Assembly: GCF_002007565.1 (NCBI RefSeq)
Contig: NZ_CP015625.1
Span: 2,170,001 to 2,234,000 of the forward strand
Length of the DNA stretch: 64,000 nucleotides
Source of the DNA: Ditibartonella choladocola
GTDB taxonomy: Bacteria > Pseudomonadota > Alphaproteobacteria > Rhizobiales > Rhizobiaceae
Reading direction: 5' to 3'
The first letter of the stretch is position 1; every line of letters starts with the position of its first letter. Below the pieces are notes generated by a model. That model did no database searches. It was not told the DNA's origin and saw only the letters and a program-made list of their open reading frames with translations. Shown one piece after another: positions 10,393-19,594 of the stretch. Made by a program: the position numbers and the translations under genes.

Positions 10393-10962
10393 TTAAGGGG
10401 AAGCAAACTTCCCCTTTTTCATATCAAACTCCGGGTCGAGAAATTCAAAGTCAAGTTTGGCCAATTTCAGATTTACGAGTTCGGGATATGCCTTCTTGTA
10501 ATAGTCCAATAGGGATAGTTCATCTGAATTGATGAAATACCATTTTCCCTCGGTTTTCATACCGATCAGTTGGTTTTTAAGGCGTATATTTTTCCCGTCT
10601 TTATCAACGACATCGTAATTCATCGGAATTGTAACAACAAGAATTGTGCCTAATTCTTGGCTTTCAATTTTCTCAAAGTTTCCGACATAATTTGTTTTTT
10701 TGCCTTTCAAGGCTTCGTTACGCAGGTTGTCTGGGATTATTGAAGTAAGGTTCGCAAGGGATAATTTGTTGTCTTGTGCAATTGTCTCCAAAACCTTTGG
10801 TGAAACATATTGCATGACGACATTAAAGGTTCGCATGTTGTGCGCCAGAAGATAGGTTTTAGCATTTTTGATAAATTGCTCTTTGTCGCCCTGTTCCAAG
10901 GCCATCGCTTGGGAAGACATAAGAGACATAACGATGACGATATAAAGAAGAATTTTTTTCAT
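10393..10962 (-). CDS. Exported protein of unknown function, 189 residues
   Basis: A 21-residue signal peptide (M-K-K-I-L-L...A-M-A) precedes a mostly helical, lysine-rich mature protein with no cysteines in the mature part. The middle contains a beta-rich stretch resembling small NTF2-like or DUF-type periplasmic proteins (I-P-M-N-Y-D-V, then G-K-W-Y-F-I), but I cannot assign a family. It is convergent with the small secreted protein at 9941. Location is probably periplasmic. Confidence 0.75.
   Translation of the reverse strand: MKKILLYIVIVMSLMSSQAMALEQGDKEQFIKNAKTYLLAHNMRTFNVVMQYVSPKVLETIAQDNKLSLANLTSIIPDNLRNEALKGKKTNYVGNFEKIESQELGTILVVTIPMNYDVVDKDGKNIRLKNQLIGMKTEGKWYFINSDELSLLDYYKKAYPELVNLKLAKLDFEFLDPEFDMKKGKFASP
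10395..10419 (+). terminator. Terminator inside the 3' end of the convergent gene
   Basis: AAGGGGAAG-CAAA-CTTCCCCTT followed by T residues ends the 9941-10378 transcript. The stem lies within the last codons of the opposing gene (10393-10962), so the same bases encode that protein's tail and terminate the facing transcript. Confidence 0.85.
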
Positions 10963-11222
10963 TTTACATGCCTTGTTTTATCAAAAGATCATAAAAATCT
11001 GTTATATTACAATCTGGTTTTCATGATAGCTATGGATGTGCATATACCATAAAAACATAAGATTCTCATAGGTGAATCATTGAATATTGTCTATTATTAT
11101 GGTATAGTTAATTTGCATTTATGAAGAATGTGGATCGGGCAATAAAAACAGACATGATAACTGTTTGCCTTAGCGGCTATAGGCGATATGCAAAACAGCC
11201 GATATGAGTGTAGGGTAAGGCT

Positions 11223-11840
11223 ATGATTAGCACATCATATTCATCATCAGTAAGTCAACAAGTCTATAACAAGCCGACTGTTTCAGCCCCGAAGATAGAC
11301 GAACAGCCGAAGGCTGATCCGATGAAACCTGTTCGTTTGAATGTAACGGATGATGCGTCTTCACTTGATGATTTTTCTCGTGAACAATTGTCTGAAGTTC
11401 TGTTGAACAAGAACGGTTTTTATAATGAAGAACAGAAATTGAACGCGGAATATCGTTTGTGGAAGGAATCGGCCGATGTCTATTGGCAAAATAGGGATTC
11501 CGGCAAAAGCCGCAGTGACTCTTTAGCGGCTGCCATTGGCAATATGGATGAAGCCGGGCCATTGGAGCGACAAACATTCTTTTGGAATGACAATCGCGCG
11601 CAATTGGTCAAAGGATATGAATTTCAGTCGAATAAAGAAGGCAAAGAGGCCAAGGATTTCAGTATTGAAGACCCGCTTTATAAGTCTTTGAAAGACTTTT
11701 ACGACAAATTGGCTGAAGACACCACCGAATCTTTGGAAAAAGATGGGCGTGTGAAAGATCGCGTTCAAAATGTCGATTATATAGCCATTAAAAATCAATA
11801 TGAGATAGATCAAAACACAGGCTATTCCTTTAAGGTTTAG
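11223..11840 (+). CDS. Unknown 205-residue protein with Ser-rich N-terminus
   Basis: ATG at 11223 has AGGGTAAGG immediately upstream. No signal peptide. The first ~30 residues are rich in Ser, Tyr, Gln and Val, followed by a highly charged, predicted helical body with several aromatic residues. No recognised family. It resembles the product of 9201-9800 in layout rather than in sequence. It is convergent with, and only 17 bp from, the secreted-protein gene at 11858. Confidence 0.72.
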   Translation: MISTSYSSSVSQQVYNKPTVSAPKIDEQPKADPMKPVRLNVTDDASSLDDFSREQLSEVLLNKNGFYNEEQKLNAEYRLWKESADVYWQNRDSGKSRSDSLAAAIGNMDEAGPLERQTFFWNDNRAQLVKGYEFQSNKEGKEAKDFSIEDPLYKSLKDFYDKLAEDTTESLEKDGRVKDRVQNVDYIAIKNQYEIDQNTGYSFKV

Positions 11841-11857
11841 CCTGTATTTGTTTGATT

Positions 11858-12289
11858 TTAGAAATTGTGGTTCAATTCAACACTGAAGTCACCATCTGCG
11901 TAAGCGGATGTTACACGGCCGTTGCAATAGCTTGAACTACCAGAGGTCAGATAGACGGTCGGATAGAGCCAAGAATTACCACTCATGAAGCGGGAAATGG
12001 TAAATTTACAGCTTTTTGAAGAACTTGCTGAACTTCTGTATTCGACTTGGCAGGAGTAAAGGGTTGGATAAATGCTATCATTATCCACTCGTGCTGATGC
12101 CTTAGCTTCAATGCCGTTAGGGAAGGACATACCGGTCGCTTGGCAACTCGTTGATTTTAACGCGATAGCGCTATTGGAATTGTTCTTGATTGTATATGTG
12201 GCCGATGAAGCGGCGGCTTGTGAGATTGCAGCGGATGATAAACCGATAACAGTAATTACAGTCAAACCTAAAACATGTAACTTTTTCAT
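11858..12289 (-). CDS. Small secreted Ser/Cys-rich protein, unknown function
   Basis: 143 residues with a signal peptide cleaved around A-A-A-S. The mature part is rich in Ser, Ala, Asn and Tyr and has four cysteines (T-S-C-Q, Y-S-C-Q, K-S-C-K, S-Y-C-N), consistent with two disulfides. No family recognised. It lies 75 bp downstream of the export operon on the same strand and may be a substrate or simply a neighbour. Confidence 0.78.
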   Translation of the reverse strand: MKKLHVLGLTVITVIGLSSAAISQAAASSATYTIKNNSNSAIALKSTSCQATGMSFPNGIEAKASARVDNDSIYPTLYSCQVEYRSSASSSKSCKFTISRFMSGNSWLYPTVYLTSGSSSYCNGRVTSAYADGDFSVELNHNF

Positions 12290-12364
12290 GATAAGTCCTC
12301 CGTTGTGGTTATATACAACATAGTTATATCACATACTGCATTTTTGATATATAGGATTCATACG

Positions 12365-13678
12365 TCATTTAGTAATTTTTATGATTTCATCTGTTGGCTG
12401 AACACCGTCTTTGATTTCTACCCCGTCTTTAGTAGTATTACCAAGTACAACATTGACGGTTATTATTTTACCGTCCCGTTTTACGCGCAATTTCGGCTGA
12501 GCGTCCGGATCAATAACGGCATTAATCGGGGCGATAATAGCCTGATAGACCGGTTTTAGCTGAATTTCCATTCGGGCAGACATGCCGAGTTTAACACAGC
12601 TGCGATCCTTCTCGTCTTCTATCTTAAATTCGGCGCGTACTTTAAATTTGGGAGCCTGACCGTATCCGGCACCTTGGACGGATTCAGAACTCACCCTGAT
12701 AATTGTTCCATTCAATACCATGCCCGGCAGCGCGTCACTCTGGATGGTGACGGCTTGTCCATTCTGGACATTGTTAATGTCTATTTCATCGACATCACCG
12801 GCCACGACAAAGCTGTTGACGTCAGCGATATTGAAGATTGTTGTTCCCTTTTGAACACTTGTTCCGGTTTCTATTACTTTTGGGGACTCACTGGCCGAGG
12901 CTCCGATTGGTGGATTGATAACAATCCCATCAATGGGGGCATATAGGATATATTGGTTTCGATCATTTTGAGCAGCATCAAACCGACTTTTGGCATTTTC
13001 ATATTCAAGAACGGCCATTTGCAGTTGTTCATCACTACCCTGCTTGCGCGTGGCTTCCAAGTCTACTTCGGCAGCCTTGACGGCATTATGGCGGGTTAGC
13101 TGTTCTTGTACGGATGTTTCATATTCGTTTCGTGGAATGATGCCTTTTTCGTAAAGGCCCTTGTTCTCTGCTAAGTCTTTGTCAGCTTTGCTTGAAGCAT
13201 TATTCGCCTCTTCCAAAGTACGTTTTGCTCTTTGCATATCCGGGCTAGTTTCCCAAGCCTTGAGTTTATCAAGTTCTATTTTAGATTTGATGAAGGCGCT
13301 TTGTGCCAGACGCAATGATTCATCGATCATACTGGTATCCAGAACAGCAATTTTCTGGCCTTTGGTAACAGTATCCCCGATCTTGATTTTTGTTTCGCTG
13401 ATAACACCTTCAAATGGCGCGAGAAGCGATATGACCGTTGCCGGTTCAATGGTTCCGCTTATTCGTAATTGCTGGTCAATCTGGCCAACCATTAATTGCC
13501 CCATTGGCTGATTAGGCGGGAAGGGCATTGAATTGTTATCGGGCAGTCCCTGTGACGTTGTGGCCTTATAAACGGCACCGGATAAAAGGATGATGGCAAT
13601 ACCGCCCAAGCATAAAGCGTATATGCGTGCGCGCTTGCTATTTTTAAAGAGTTTACTAAGGGTTGTTTTGTCAGTCAT
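12365..13678 (-). CDS. HlyD/MacA-type periplasmic adaptor
   Basis: 437-residue membrane-fusion protein. One transmembrane anchor lies near residues 18-40. A biotinyl-lipoyl-like half follows, then a long coiled-coil hairpin (about 130-235) and the second lipoyl half (motif Y-A-P-I-D-G-I-V). A beta-barrel and membrane-proximal domain end the protein. It bridges the inner-membrane ABC transporter and the outer-membrane channel. Its start overlaps the TolC-like stop by 8 bp, and it is the last gene of the four-gene export operon. Confidence 0.93.
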   Translation of the reverse strand: MTDKTTLSKLFKNSKRARIYALCLGGIAIILLSGAVYKATTSQGLPDNNSMPFPPNQPMGQLMVGQIDQQLRISGTIEPATVISLLAPFEGVISETKIKIGDTVTKGQKIAVLDTSMIDESLRLAQSAFIKSKIELDKLKAWETSPDMQRAKRTLEEANNASSKADKDLAENKGLYEKGIIPRNEYETSVQEQLTRHNAVKAAEVDLEATRKQGSDEQLQMAVLEYENAKSRFDAAQNDRNQYILYAPIDGIVINPPIGASASESPKVIETGTSVQKGTTIFNIADVNSFVVAGDVDEIDINNVQNGQAVTIQSDALPGMVLNGTIIRVSSESVQGAGYGQAPKFKVRAEFKIEDEKDRSCVKLGMSARMEIQLKPVYQAIIAPINAVIDPDAQPKLRVKRDGKIITVNVVLGNTTKDGVEIKDGVQPTDEIIKITK

Positions 13679-15221
13679 TGAGTGACACCTGCCATGTCTC
13701 TAATGTGGTTCCCAATTGTAAGTCTAGCCGGGTCAAGGCATTTAAATAATTAATACGTGCGTTGACAAGCTGCGTTTCAGCATCACGCAGATTTTGTTCC
13801 ATAGAACGGACTTCAAAAGTTGAAGACCGACCGGCGTTTAGTTTTGTTTTTTCGACTTCGAGAGCGCGCCTTGCCAAATCAAGGGATGTTTGCGCTGTTT
13901 TGGCTTGTTGCCAGTATATTTTGACTTCAGTGGCACTGGTACGAATTTGTCTCTCAATACCTGACTTGATAATATCCAGCTGCAATTCAGAAGTGCGGGT
14001 GGTTGTATCGGCTTGGACAAGCTGTTGTTTAATGGTCAAGTCATTCAATGGAATACTCAATTGGATGCCGACTTTTCCGTTTCGTGTACGAGTATCGGGC
14101 AAATCAGTCTGCTTTTGGGTGCCATAGGTTCCTTGTGCAAAAAGGGATATATCCCAAAGCTGCTGGTTTTCAGCCACTTTTACATTGAGTTTGTTCTGAT
14201 CGATGACATAAAGTTGGGATTGATAATCCTCACGGTTGAGTAAGGCGGTATCAAATAGTTTTCGCAGATCGATAGGGATTTTCTTCAGTTTAAATTCCTC
14301 TTTTGCAACAAGAGGTGTCGAAAGGTCCAGATTTAAAATATCCAGCAGATTTAAGCGTCTGTCCTCGATAGTCTGCTGCGCCTGAAGAACGCGCAATTTC
14401 TGATTTTCCAAGTCTGCTTCTGTTTGAACAGCGTCAACCTCGGCCATGCGGCCGGCGGCAATCAATGACCGGTTTTGCTGTAGTGTTTCTTGACCACGGA
14501 TGACGGCTTCATTTGCAAGGCGCAATTCTTCCTGTGCCTGTAATAAATCCCGATGAGCAAGAATGGCTTGGCCAATGGTTTCAGATACGGTTGTTTTAAG
14601 GTGTAACTTGTTTATTTTTTCTTGTAATCTGGCCACATTGACGGGAGCCATATTTACGGTAACGCCGGCACCACGCAAAAGGGGCTGTGAGATGGACATG
14701 TCAATATTGTTGTCTAGCGTATTGTAGTTATCGGATGAACTGCCGGAAACATTCCATGCAAAGTCGAATGTTGTTCCCAAGGGTGTTATCATGTTTACGC
14801 CGGGAGAAATATCATAAAGGTTTGTATGCACCCCGGCTATTCGTTGTCTTGATAAAGAGCCGTCAATGCTGAATTGCGGTGTGAAGCGGTCTTCGGCCAC
14901 GCGCAGGTCGAATTTTTGAGAAATACGGTTGATATAGGAACTTTTAATCGTCCTATTGTTCCGGATTGATAGAAATACGACATCAGCCACTGTCATTTCG
15001 ACTTGCTGATTTTCGTTTGTTGTTGCTTGGCTGGTTGCCGGCACGTTGTTGCGAGATAGGCTGCCTTGACTGGATTGCGCTGCCGCCGGTGAGATTTGCG
15101 GTTTAAAAATAGGAATTGGGACACGCTCTATCGGTATCAAATCATCCGCATGAACATACGGAATTGTCATTCCAAGAGAGAGTATGAATATTATTCCAGT
15201 TAATCTGCTCTTTGTCATCAT
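13671..15221 (-). CDS. TolC-family outer-membrane efflux protein
   Basis: 516 residues. A signal peptide ends V-H-A, a Pro-rich linker follows, then two repeated OEP domains with long amphipathic helices. It should form the outer-membrane channel of the tripartite exporter. Its ATG overlaps the permease stop (ATGA), so translation is coupled. Confidence 0.92.
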   Translation of the reverse strand: MMTKSRLTGIIFILSLGMTIPYVHADDLIPIERVPIPIFKPQISPAAAQSSQGSLSRNNVPATSQATTNENQQVEMTVADVVFLSIRNNRTIKSSYINRISQKFDLRVAEDRFTPQFSIDGSLSRQRIAGVHTNLYDISPGVNMITPLGTTFDFAWNVSGSSSDNYNTLDNNIDMSISQPLLRGAGVTVNMAPVNVARLQEKINKLHLKTTVSETIGQAILAHRDLLQAQEELRLANEAVIRGQETLQQNRSLIAAGRMAEVDAVQTEADLENQKLRVLQAQQTIEDRRLNLLDILNLDLSTPLVAKEEFKLKKIPIDLRKLFDTALLNREDYQSQLYVIDQNKLNVKVAENQQLWDISLFAQGTYGTQKQTDLPDTRTRNGKVGIQLSIPLNDLTIKQQLVQADTTTRTSELQLDIIKSGIERQIRTSATEVKIYWQQAKTAQTSLDLARRALEVEKTKLNAGRSSTFEVRSMEQNLRDAETQLVNARINYLNALTRLDLQLGTTLETWQVSLND

Positions 15222-16411
15222 TCGCTCCTTAGAGCGGCAACAATATCAAGCTTTGAAGCTCGAATGGCCGGATAGATGCCAAAAAATAGGCCGACAACAA
15301 TAGAAAGCGCGATGCCAAGTGGCAGTGCTAGAATGGAAGGTGCAAAACTCCAACCCGATAACATGGCAAAAAACCATCCTGCAATTGTACCGGTAAGTAA
15401 TCCTATGAAAGCACCTATAAAGCAAAGGATCAGGGAATTAGAAAGGAATAAGATAACAATATCCATTTGCGTTGCGCCTATTGCGCGACGCAATCCAATT
15501 TCATGCCTTCTTTCTAGCACGCTTATCAACATTACATTCATGATGCCAACGCCGCTCACCAAAAGAGAGATCGAACCAATACCTAACAACAGATAGGCAT
15601 AGATGCGCATTTGTGCGTCAATAGTTTCTATGACTTGTTGTGCTGTTTGTATTCGAGGTATCAGGCTTGGGTCTTTTTGTGATAGCCATAATTGCAGGTT
15701 AGCTGAGACTTCTTTTTCATCTGCATCAGCGGCTATTCTGATTGCCATATTGCTGACTTGGGTATCAGTCATTACCCGTCTTGCTGCGTTGAAAGCAATT
15801 AGAACGGAATTGTTTAAATCAACCATCAAAACGCTATTGGGGGGCGTTGTATCGAGTATTCCAACGACTTCAAAGGATTCACCCTGAAGCGTTATCTTAT
15901 CGCCCATTTTGACAGGTTTGGCAGTAAAGTCTGCTATTTTATCGGCAATAGATTTGCCAAGAACAACAAAAGGTGCATAACCATCTAGGTCATATATCTG
16001 GCGACCGACCGCAATCTTTGATCTGGAAATGCTGTAATAATCCTGGCTGACAGCAAGGATTTGTGTGTTTTCCAATAAGCGTCCATTTCTAATCGTTCCG
16101 CTGCTGCCGATGACAACGCTATAGGAGCGTATCCCTTTAACTTCGGAAGCCATTTGTTTTGCATCATCTAATGAAAAGTTGCTCTGGCCTTTGGTTGAAT
16201 ATATACTCAGGCCAATAACATCTGTGCCTAATTTGCTGAATTGGCTGATAGCTTCTTCTTTGGCATTATGGCTATAGTGCAAGGTGGCGATAACGGCAGC
16301 TGTACCAATGATAATACCAATCAAAGCCAATAGATTGCGTCCTTTGGTTGCATGAAAATCGCGCCAAGTCTCGATAAAGGTGTTTTTCCAGATTGTATAT
16401 CTTGGTGTCAT
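15218..16411 (-). CDS. MacB-type ABC permease (FtsX/MacB family)
   Basis: 397 residues starting at the ATG overlapping the ATPase stop (ATGA at 16408-16411); an upstream in-frame start would lie inside the ATPase gene. One N-terminal membrane helix (L-L-A-L-I-G-I-I-I-G) is followed by a MacB periplasmic domain (about 50-250) and three C-terminal helices of the FtsX fold with the conserved E-I-G-L-R-R-A-I-G-A motif. MacB-type systems use mechanotransmission to drive periplasmic substrates such as peptides or small proteins through TolC. Confidence 0.93.
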   Translation of the reverse strand: MTPRYTIWKNTFIETWRDFHATKGRNLLALIGIIIGTAAVIATLHYSHNAKEEAISQFSKLGTDVIGLSIYSTKGQSNFSLDDAKQMASEVKGIRSYSVVIGSSGTIRNGRLLENTQILAVSQDYYSISRSKIAVGRQIYDLDGYAPFVVLGKSIADKIADFTAKPVKMGDKITLQGESFEVVGILDTTPPNSVLMVDLNNSVLIAFNAARRVMTDTQVSNMAIRIAADADEKEVSANLQLWLSQKDPSLIPRIQTAQQVIETIDAQMRIYAYLLLGIGSISLLVSGVGIMNVMLISVLERRHEIGLRRAIGATQMDIVILFLSNSLILCFIGAFIGLLTGTIAGWFFAMLSGWSFAPSILALPLGIALSIVVGLFFGIYPAIRASKLDIVAALRSE

Positions 16412-17088
16412 GGCAAACCGACCTGATCGATAATTAGGCCGTCTTTCATAATAATCTGGCTTTTGCAATTTTGTGCAATGGAAGGATCATGAGTAACAAT
16501 AAGAACAGTCATCTTGAGTTCTTGGTTCAGATTTTCAAAAATGGATATAATCTCTGAAGCTGATTGGCTGTCAAGGTTGCCTGTAGGTTCATCGGCCAGC
16601 AATATCTTAGGATTTGTTATCAAAGCACGCGCAATTGCGACACGCTGTTTCTGGCCTCCGGAGAGTTCATCTGGATAATGTTCAAGACGATTTTCTAAAC
16701 CAACCATAGAAAGCCAGTATTCGGCTTCTTTTTTACGCTCTTGGCGGCTTAACCCGCGATAGGCCAAAGGCAGGCTTACATTGTCAATTGCGTTCATTGA
16801 AGGTAGCAGGTGGAAGGCTTGAAAAACAAAACCAATGGTTTCATTTCTGAAATGGGCGGCTTCATCATCATTCAATGTTTCAGTATGCCGGCCATTAATA
16901 ATGAGATGACCGCTGGTTGCGCGGTCAATGAGACCTAATATGTTCATAAGGGTGGTTTTTCCGGAGCCGGATGCCCCGGTGAGGGAGCAATATGATCCAG
17001 CTGGTATTTTGGCAGAAATACCATGCAATACAGTCAAAGGATGTTCCTTATCACCATAGACTTTGACAATGTTGTGCATTTCCAGCAC
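16408..17088 (-). CDS. MacB/LolD-type ABC ATPase
   Basis: 226 residues. The GTG start at 17088 has AAGGGG 7-8 bases upstream; an in-frame ATG 9 bases later is less well placed. Walker A is G-A-S-G-S-G-K-T-T, the signature is L-S-G-G-Q, and Walker B is I-L-L-A-D-E-P-T-G with a downstream H-D switch. This is the first gene of the operon ATPase-permease-TolC-adaptor. Splitting ATPase and permease into two proteins is common in non-enteric MacAB-like systems. Confidence 0.94.
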   Translation of the reverse strand: MLEMHNIVKVYGDKEHPLTVLHGISAKIPAGSYCSLTGASGSGKTTLMNILGLIDRATSGHLIINGRHTETLNDDEAAHFRNETIGFVFQAFHLLPSMNAIDNVSLPLAYRGLSRQERKKEAEYWLSMVGLENRLEHYPDELSGGQKQRVAIARALITNPKILLADEPTGNLDSQSASEIISIFENLNQELKMTVLIVTHDPSIAQNCKSQIIMKDGLIIDQVGLP

Positions 17089-17540
17089 GAATTTCCCCTT
17101 TAACTCTATTTTATCATTAGACTTATATCCAATATATCATTCTACTAGCTAATAAAATCTTGTTCTATATTCAAATAGCAATCAAATTCACATATAGAAT
17201 TGGCCGGTATGACCTTTAAAAAGGTATTATAACAATCCGTAAGAAACGGGAAGCGTCAAGAGGGGGAAGCCACTATAGAATGGACATCCAGCCCATAAAA
17301 CAGAAACTTTATAGTGACTGAAATGAAGGGTATCCTGCCATAAAAGCACCCAAAAATAAGACAGCAACTCCAAATACTGCGAATTTGATCTGTTACAAAA
17401 AATATCGCGTTTTTAGAGCCGTCCGATCACAAATGCAATATGCGACGATTTTATAATTTACAAAGTGCATAAGATAATTGATAGTAACCAAGGTGGAACT
17501 CTGATTTCCATATCTGATTTTATTATACATGAGGCTTATC

Positions 17541-18324
17541 ATGACGACAGATATCTTTGAACAATTTGATGGTGCTTTTCGTCCCGGTATCTCAATAGAT
17601 GAAGCATTTAACACAAGCAAAGAATTTTTAGAACCTTTAGGATATGATTCTTGTGCCTTTACCTATGTGCCTCATTTTAAAAATTTTGAAGGCAAGATTC
17701 TGGTTCCAGCTTATACAAATGCGGTTGGTGCACCTTCCGATTTTGTTGATACTTGGGTCAATGAAAATTATTTCGATTCTGATCCGGTATACGAATTGCA
17801 AATGAAGCGTAATGGCGTTTTTTCATGGTCGTATAAAGATGAATCTTCAATAACGCCTTTACTCAAAGACCCCAAATATGCGCGGGTTGTTTCCTACCTC
17901 AATGATACAAAATTTACTCTTGGCATATCATGTACTCATAATTTATTTGGTCAGCAATCGTCATTTATTTGGTCAGCAATCGTCAAATTTTTTGGCGTAC
18001 CGTACTGATCCAGAACCCGGTTCCATTGAAGATGCTGACAATGATAAACCACTCATTCAGATGATTTCTTACATGATGACCGAGGCTGTTGCCCATAATT
18101 TTAAAAAGTGGGATATCCGTAATCCGCAAAATATTAAACTTACAAATAAGCAGCGTGATGTTTTACGATATTTTGCTCATGGACTGAAAAACGCAGAAGT
18201 TAATGAAAAAATGGGGATTTCTGAATCCGCTGTTCGTTTACATGTTCTCGCAGCCATGCATAAACTTGATGCCAAAACAAAAAGCCACGCAATAGCCCTG
18301 GCGGTTTTTTATGGTTTGATTTAG
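17541..18324 (+). pseudogene. LuxR-family quorum-sensing regulator, frameshifted by a 22-bp duplication
   Basis: The start at 17541 is preferred because GAGG lies 6 bases upstream. The N-terminal autoinducer-binding domain keeps the W...Y...D-P...W pattern of acyl-homoserine-lactone receptors (motif E-N-Y-F-D-S-D-P-V). A perfect 22-bp tandem duplication (17941-17984) shifts the frame and stops translation at 18008. The second frame resumes with the missing linker and a complete LuxR helix-turn-helix ending at 18324. Removing one copy restores one continuous gene. As read, only the ligand-binding half is made. No luxI lies in the window. Confidence 0.9.
17941..17984. repeat. Perfect 22-bp tandem duplication inside luxR
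   Basis: Two adjacent identical 22-base units at 17941-17962 and 17963-17984. Because 22 is not a multiple of three, the second unit causes the frameshift. Tandem units of this size can be lost or gained by slipped-strand replication, so the gene could switch on and off. Confidence 0.95.
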
Positions 18325-18350
18325 GATTTCATAACACGGGAGGACTTGTT

Positions 18351-19016
18351 ATGATATCAATAGATGTCTTTGATCGATTGAAAGAGAAGCATTCCCTTAT
18401 AACAGCCATGAATTTAACAGCAAAAGTATTTTCGGCTTATGGCCTGACTTCATTGCTGTATATCTATTCTGGTTTCCCTCCTTATCGAGCGGCAACCCCA
18501 ACTTCATTTATCAAATCTAAAACAATTAATATGCCAAGAGGCTTCAGTGAAGGTTTGATTGATGAACTGCATAAAGGTAATGGACTTTGTACAGTTTTGG
18601 CGAAATCAATTGTTGTCATGATTGAAGAGCCACATAAAATATCAAATGATTTCTCAAGCCTTTGCCAGACATATGGATTTGACAAATTGCTTTTTGTTAC
18701 ATCAAAGCTTGATGGTACATACCAGATATTGGTTATGACTGGCCACGGATTGGAGAATGCAGATATTCAAAAAATCAAATCACATTCACCTCTCATCGAT
18801 TTGTATTTTTATATGTTTAATCACAATCTCTATGGTCTTAATGTCAAGACAATTGCCGATATTTTAAATGATTTTGAGAAAAAATATCTGAATGACAAGT
18901 CAATTGGATTAATAACAGATGATTCCTCTGATATCGATCTCGAAAATGCTATTAATGGCAAATTATCCACCAGTACCATAGAACAATCGGTTGCGCTTTT
19001 TGCTGATCAGACTTGA
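18351..19016 (+). CDS. LuxR-like autoinducer-binding protein without recognisable HTH
   Basis: 221 residues, 26 bp downstream of the broken luxR and probably co-transcribed; GGAGG lies upstream of its ATG. Length and overall pattern resemble an autoinducer-binding domain (I-T-A-M-N-L, G-L-T-S-L-L-Y, then Y-G-F-D-K-L-L-F-V). The residues that contact the lactone are not conserved, and the C-terminal ~60 residues lack the LuxR helix-turn-helix consensus. It may be a degenerate regulator or an antagonist that dimerises with the intact LuxR. The assignment is by weak similarity and position. Confidence 0.6.
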   Translation: MISIDVFDRLKEKHSLITAMNLTAKVFSAYGLTSLLYIYSGFPPYRAATPTSFIKSKTINMPRGFSEGLIDELHKGNGLCTVLAKSIVVMIEEPHKISNDFSSLCQTYGFDKLLFVTSKLDGTYQILVMTGHGLENADIQKIKSHSPLIDLYFYMFNHNLYGLNVKTIADILNDFEKKYLNDKSIGLITDDSSDIDLENAINGKLSTSTIEQSVALFADQT

Positions 19017-19205
19017 TGCCCTTTGACACAATTGGCATAGAGACTATAATGAATACCGCTCTCACAGTGCTATTGGCAATAAGTCACCGATATCACTGCC
19101 GAATCTCTTTGACTTGTCTTCCGGCCAGAGTGACTTGAAAATCGGAAATTCCAGTTCTGGATGAGGTTACAAAAGGGAGCACGTCAAAACAGGATCATTG
19201 CTAAC

Positions 19206-19367
19206 TTATAAGTGGGGATAAATGGGGGGGGCAAGGTCAATTTCGTTTAACCTTTCCCACTTTTCAATCGTTGCGATAAGCTCTCTTATAAATTCGTTGT
19301 CACTTAAGTTAGTGTGAAAAAGAGAGCCCCCTTTTTCCCACCGGAGGCAAACGAGAGCGTAAGCCAT
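19206..19367 (-). CDS. Possible 53-residue small protein or coding remnant
   Basis: Short minus-strand frame from ATG (complement of 19365-19367) to TAA in the 578-bp gap between the LuxR-like gene and the response regulator. The product is charged and predicted helical (E-F-I-R-E-L-I, then E-K-W-E-R-L). It contains an 8-C tract (G8 on the plus strand at 19224-19231). No ribosome site is visible, so it may be a remnant. The rest of the gap shows a 7-bp inverted repeat at 19382-19401 and AT-rich DNA before the response-regulator promoter. Confidence 0.3.
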   Translation of the reverse strand: MAYALVCLRWEKGGSLFHTNLSDNEFIRELIATIEKWERLNEIDLAPPIYPHL

Positions 19368-19594
19368 TGATATTTCAAAAAATCAGGCGTTTAAGCCTGA
19401 TAATGCTATATTTAAAAACAAATCTTATAAACCAAGTATTTTATAGTAGTTTTTTTTATGAACGACCTTAATAACATAATTTTTTCATACTCCATCACAA
19501 AAATCATATACTTTTTTTAATCTAATCGTTTAAATAATTGACATGATTGTTTGTTTTAGCTGTAATTGCCAAATCCTAACTGGGAGGAGACAAT

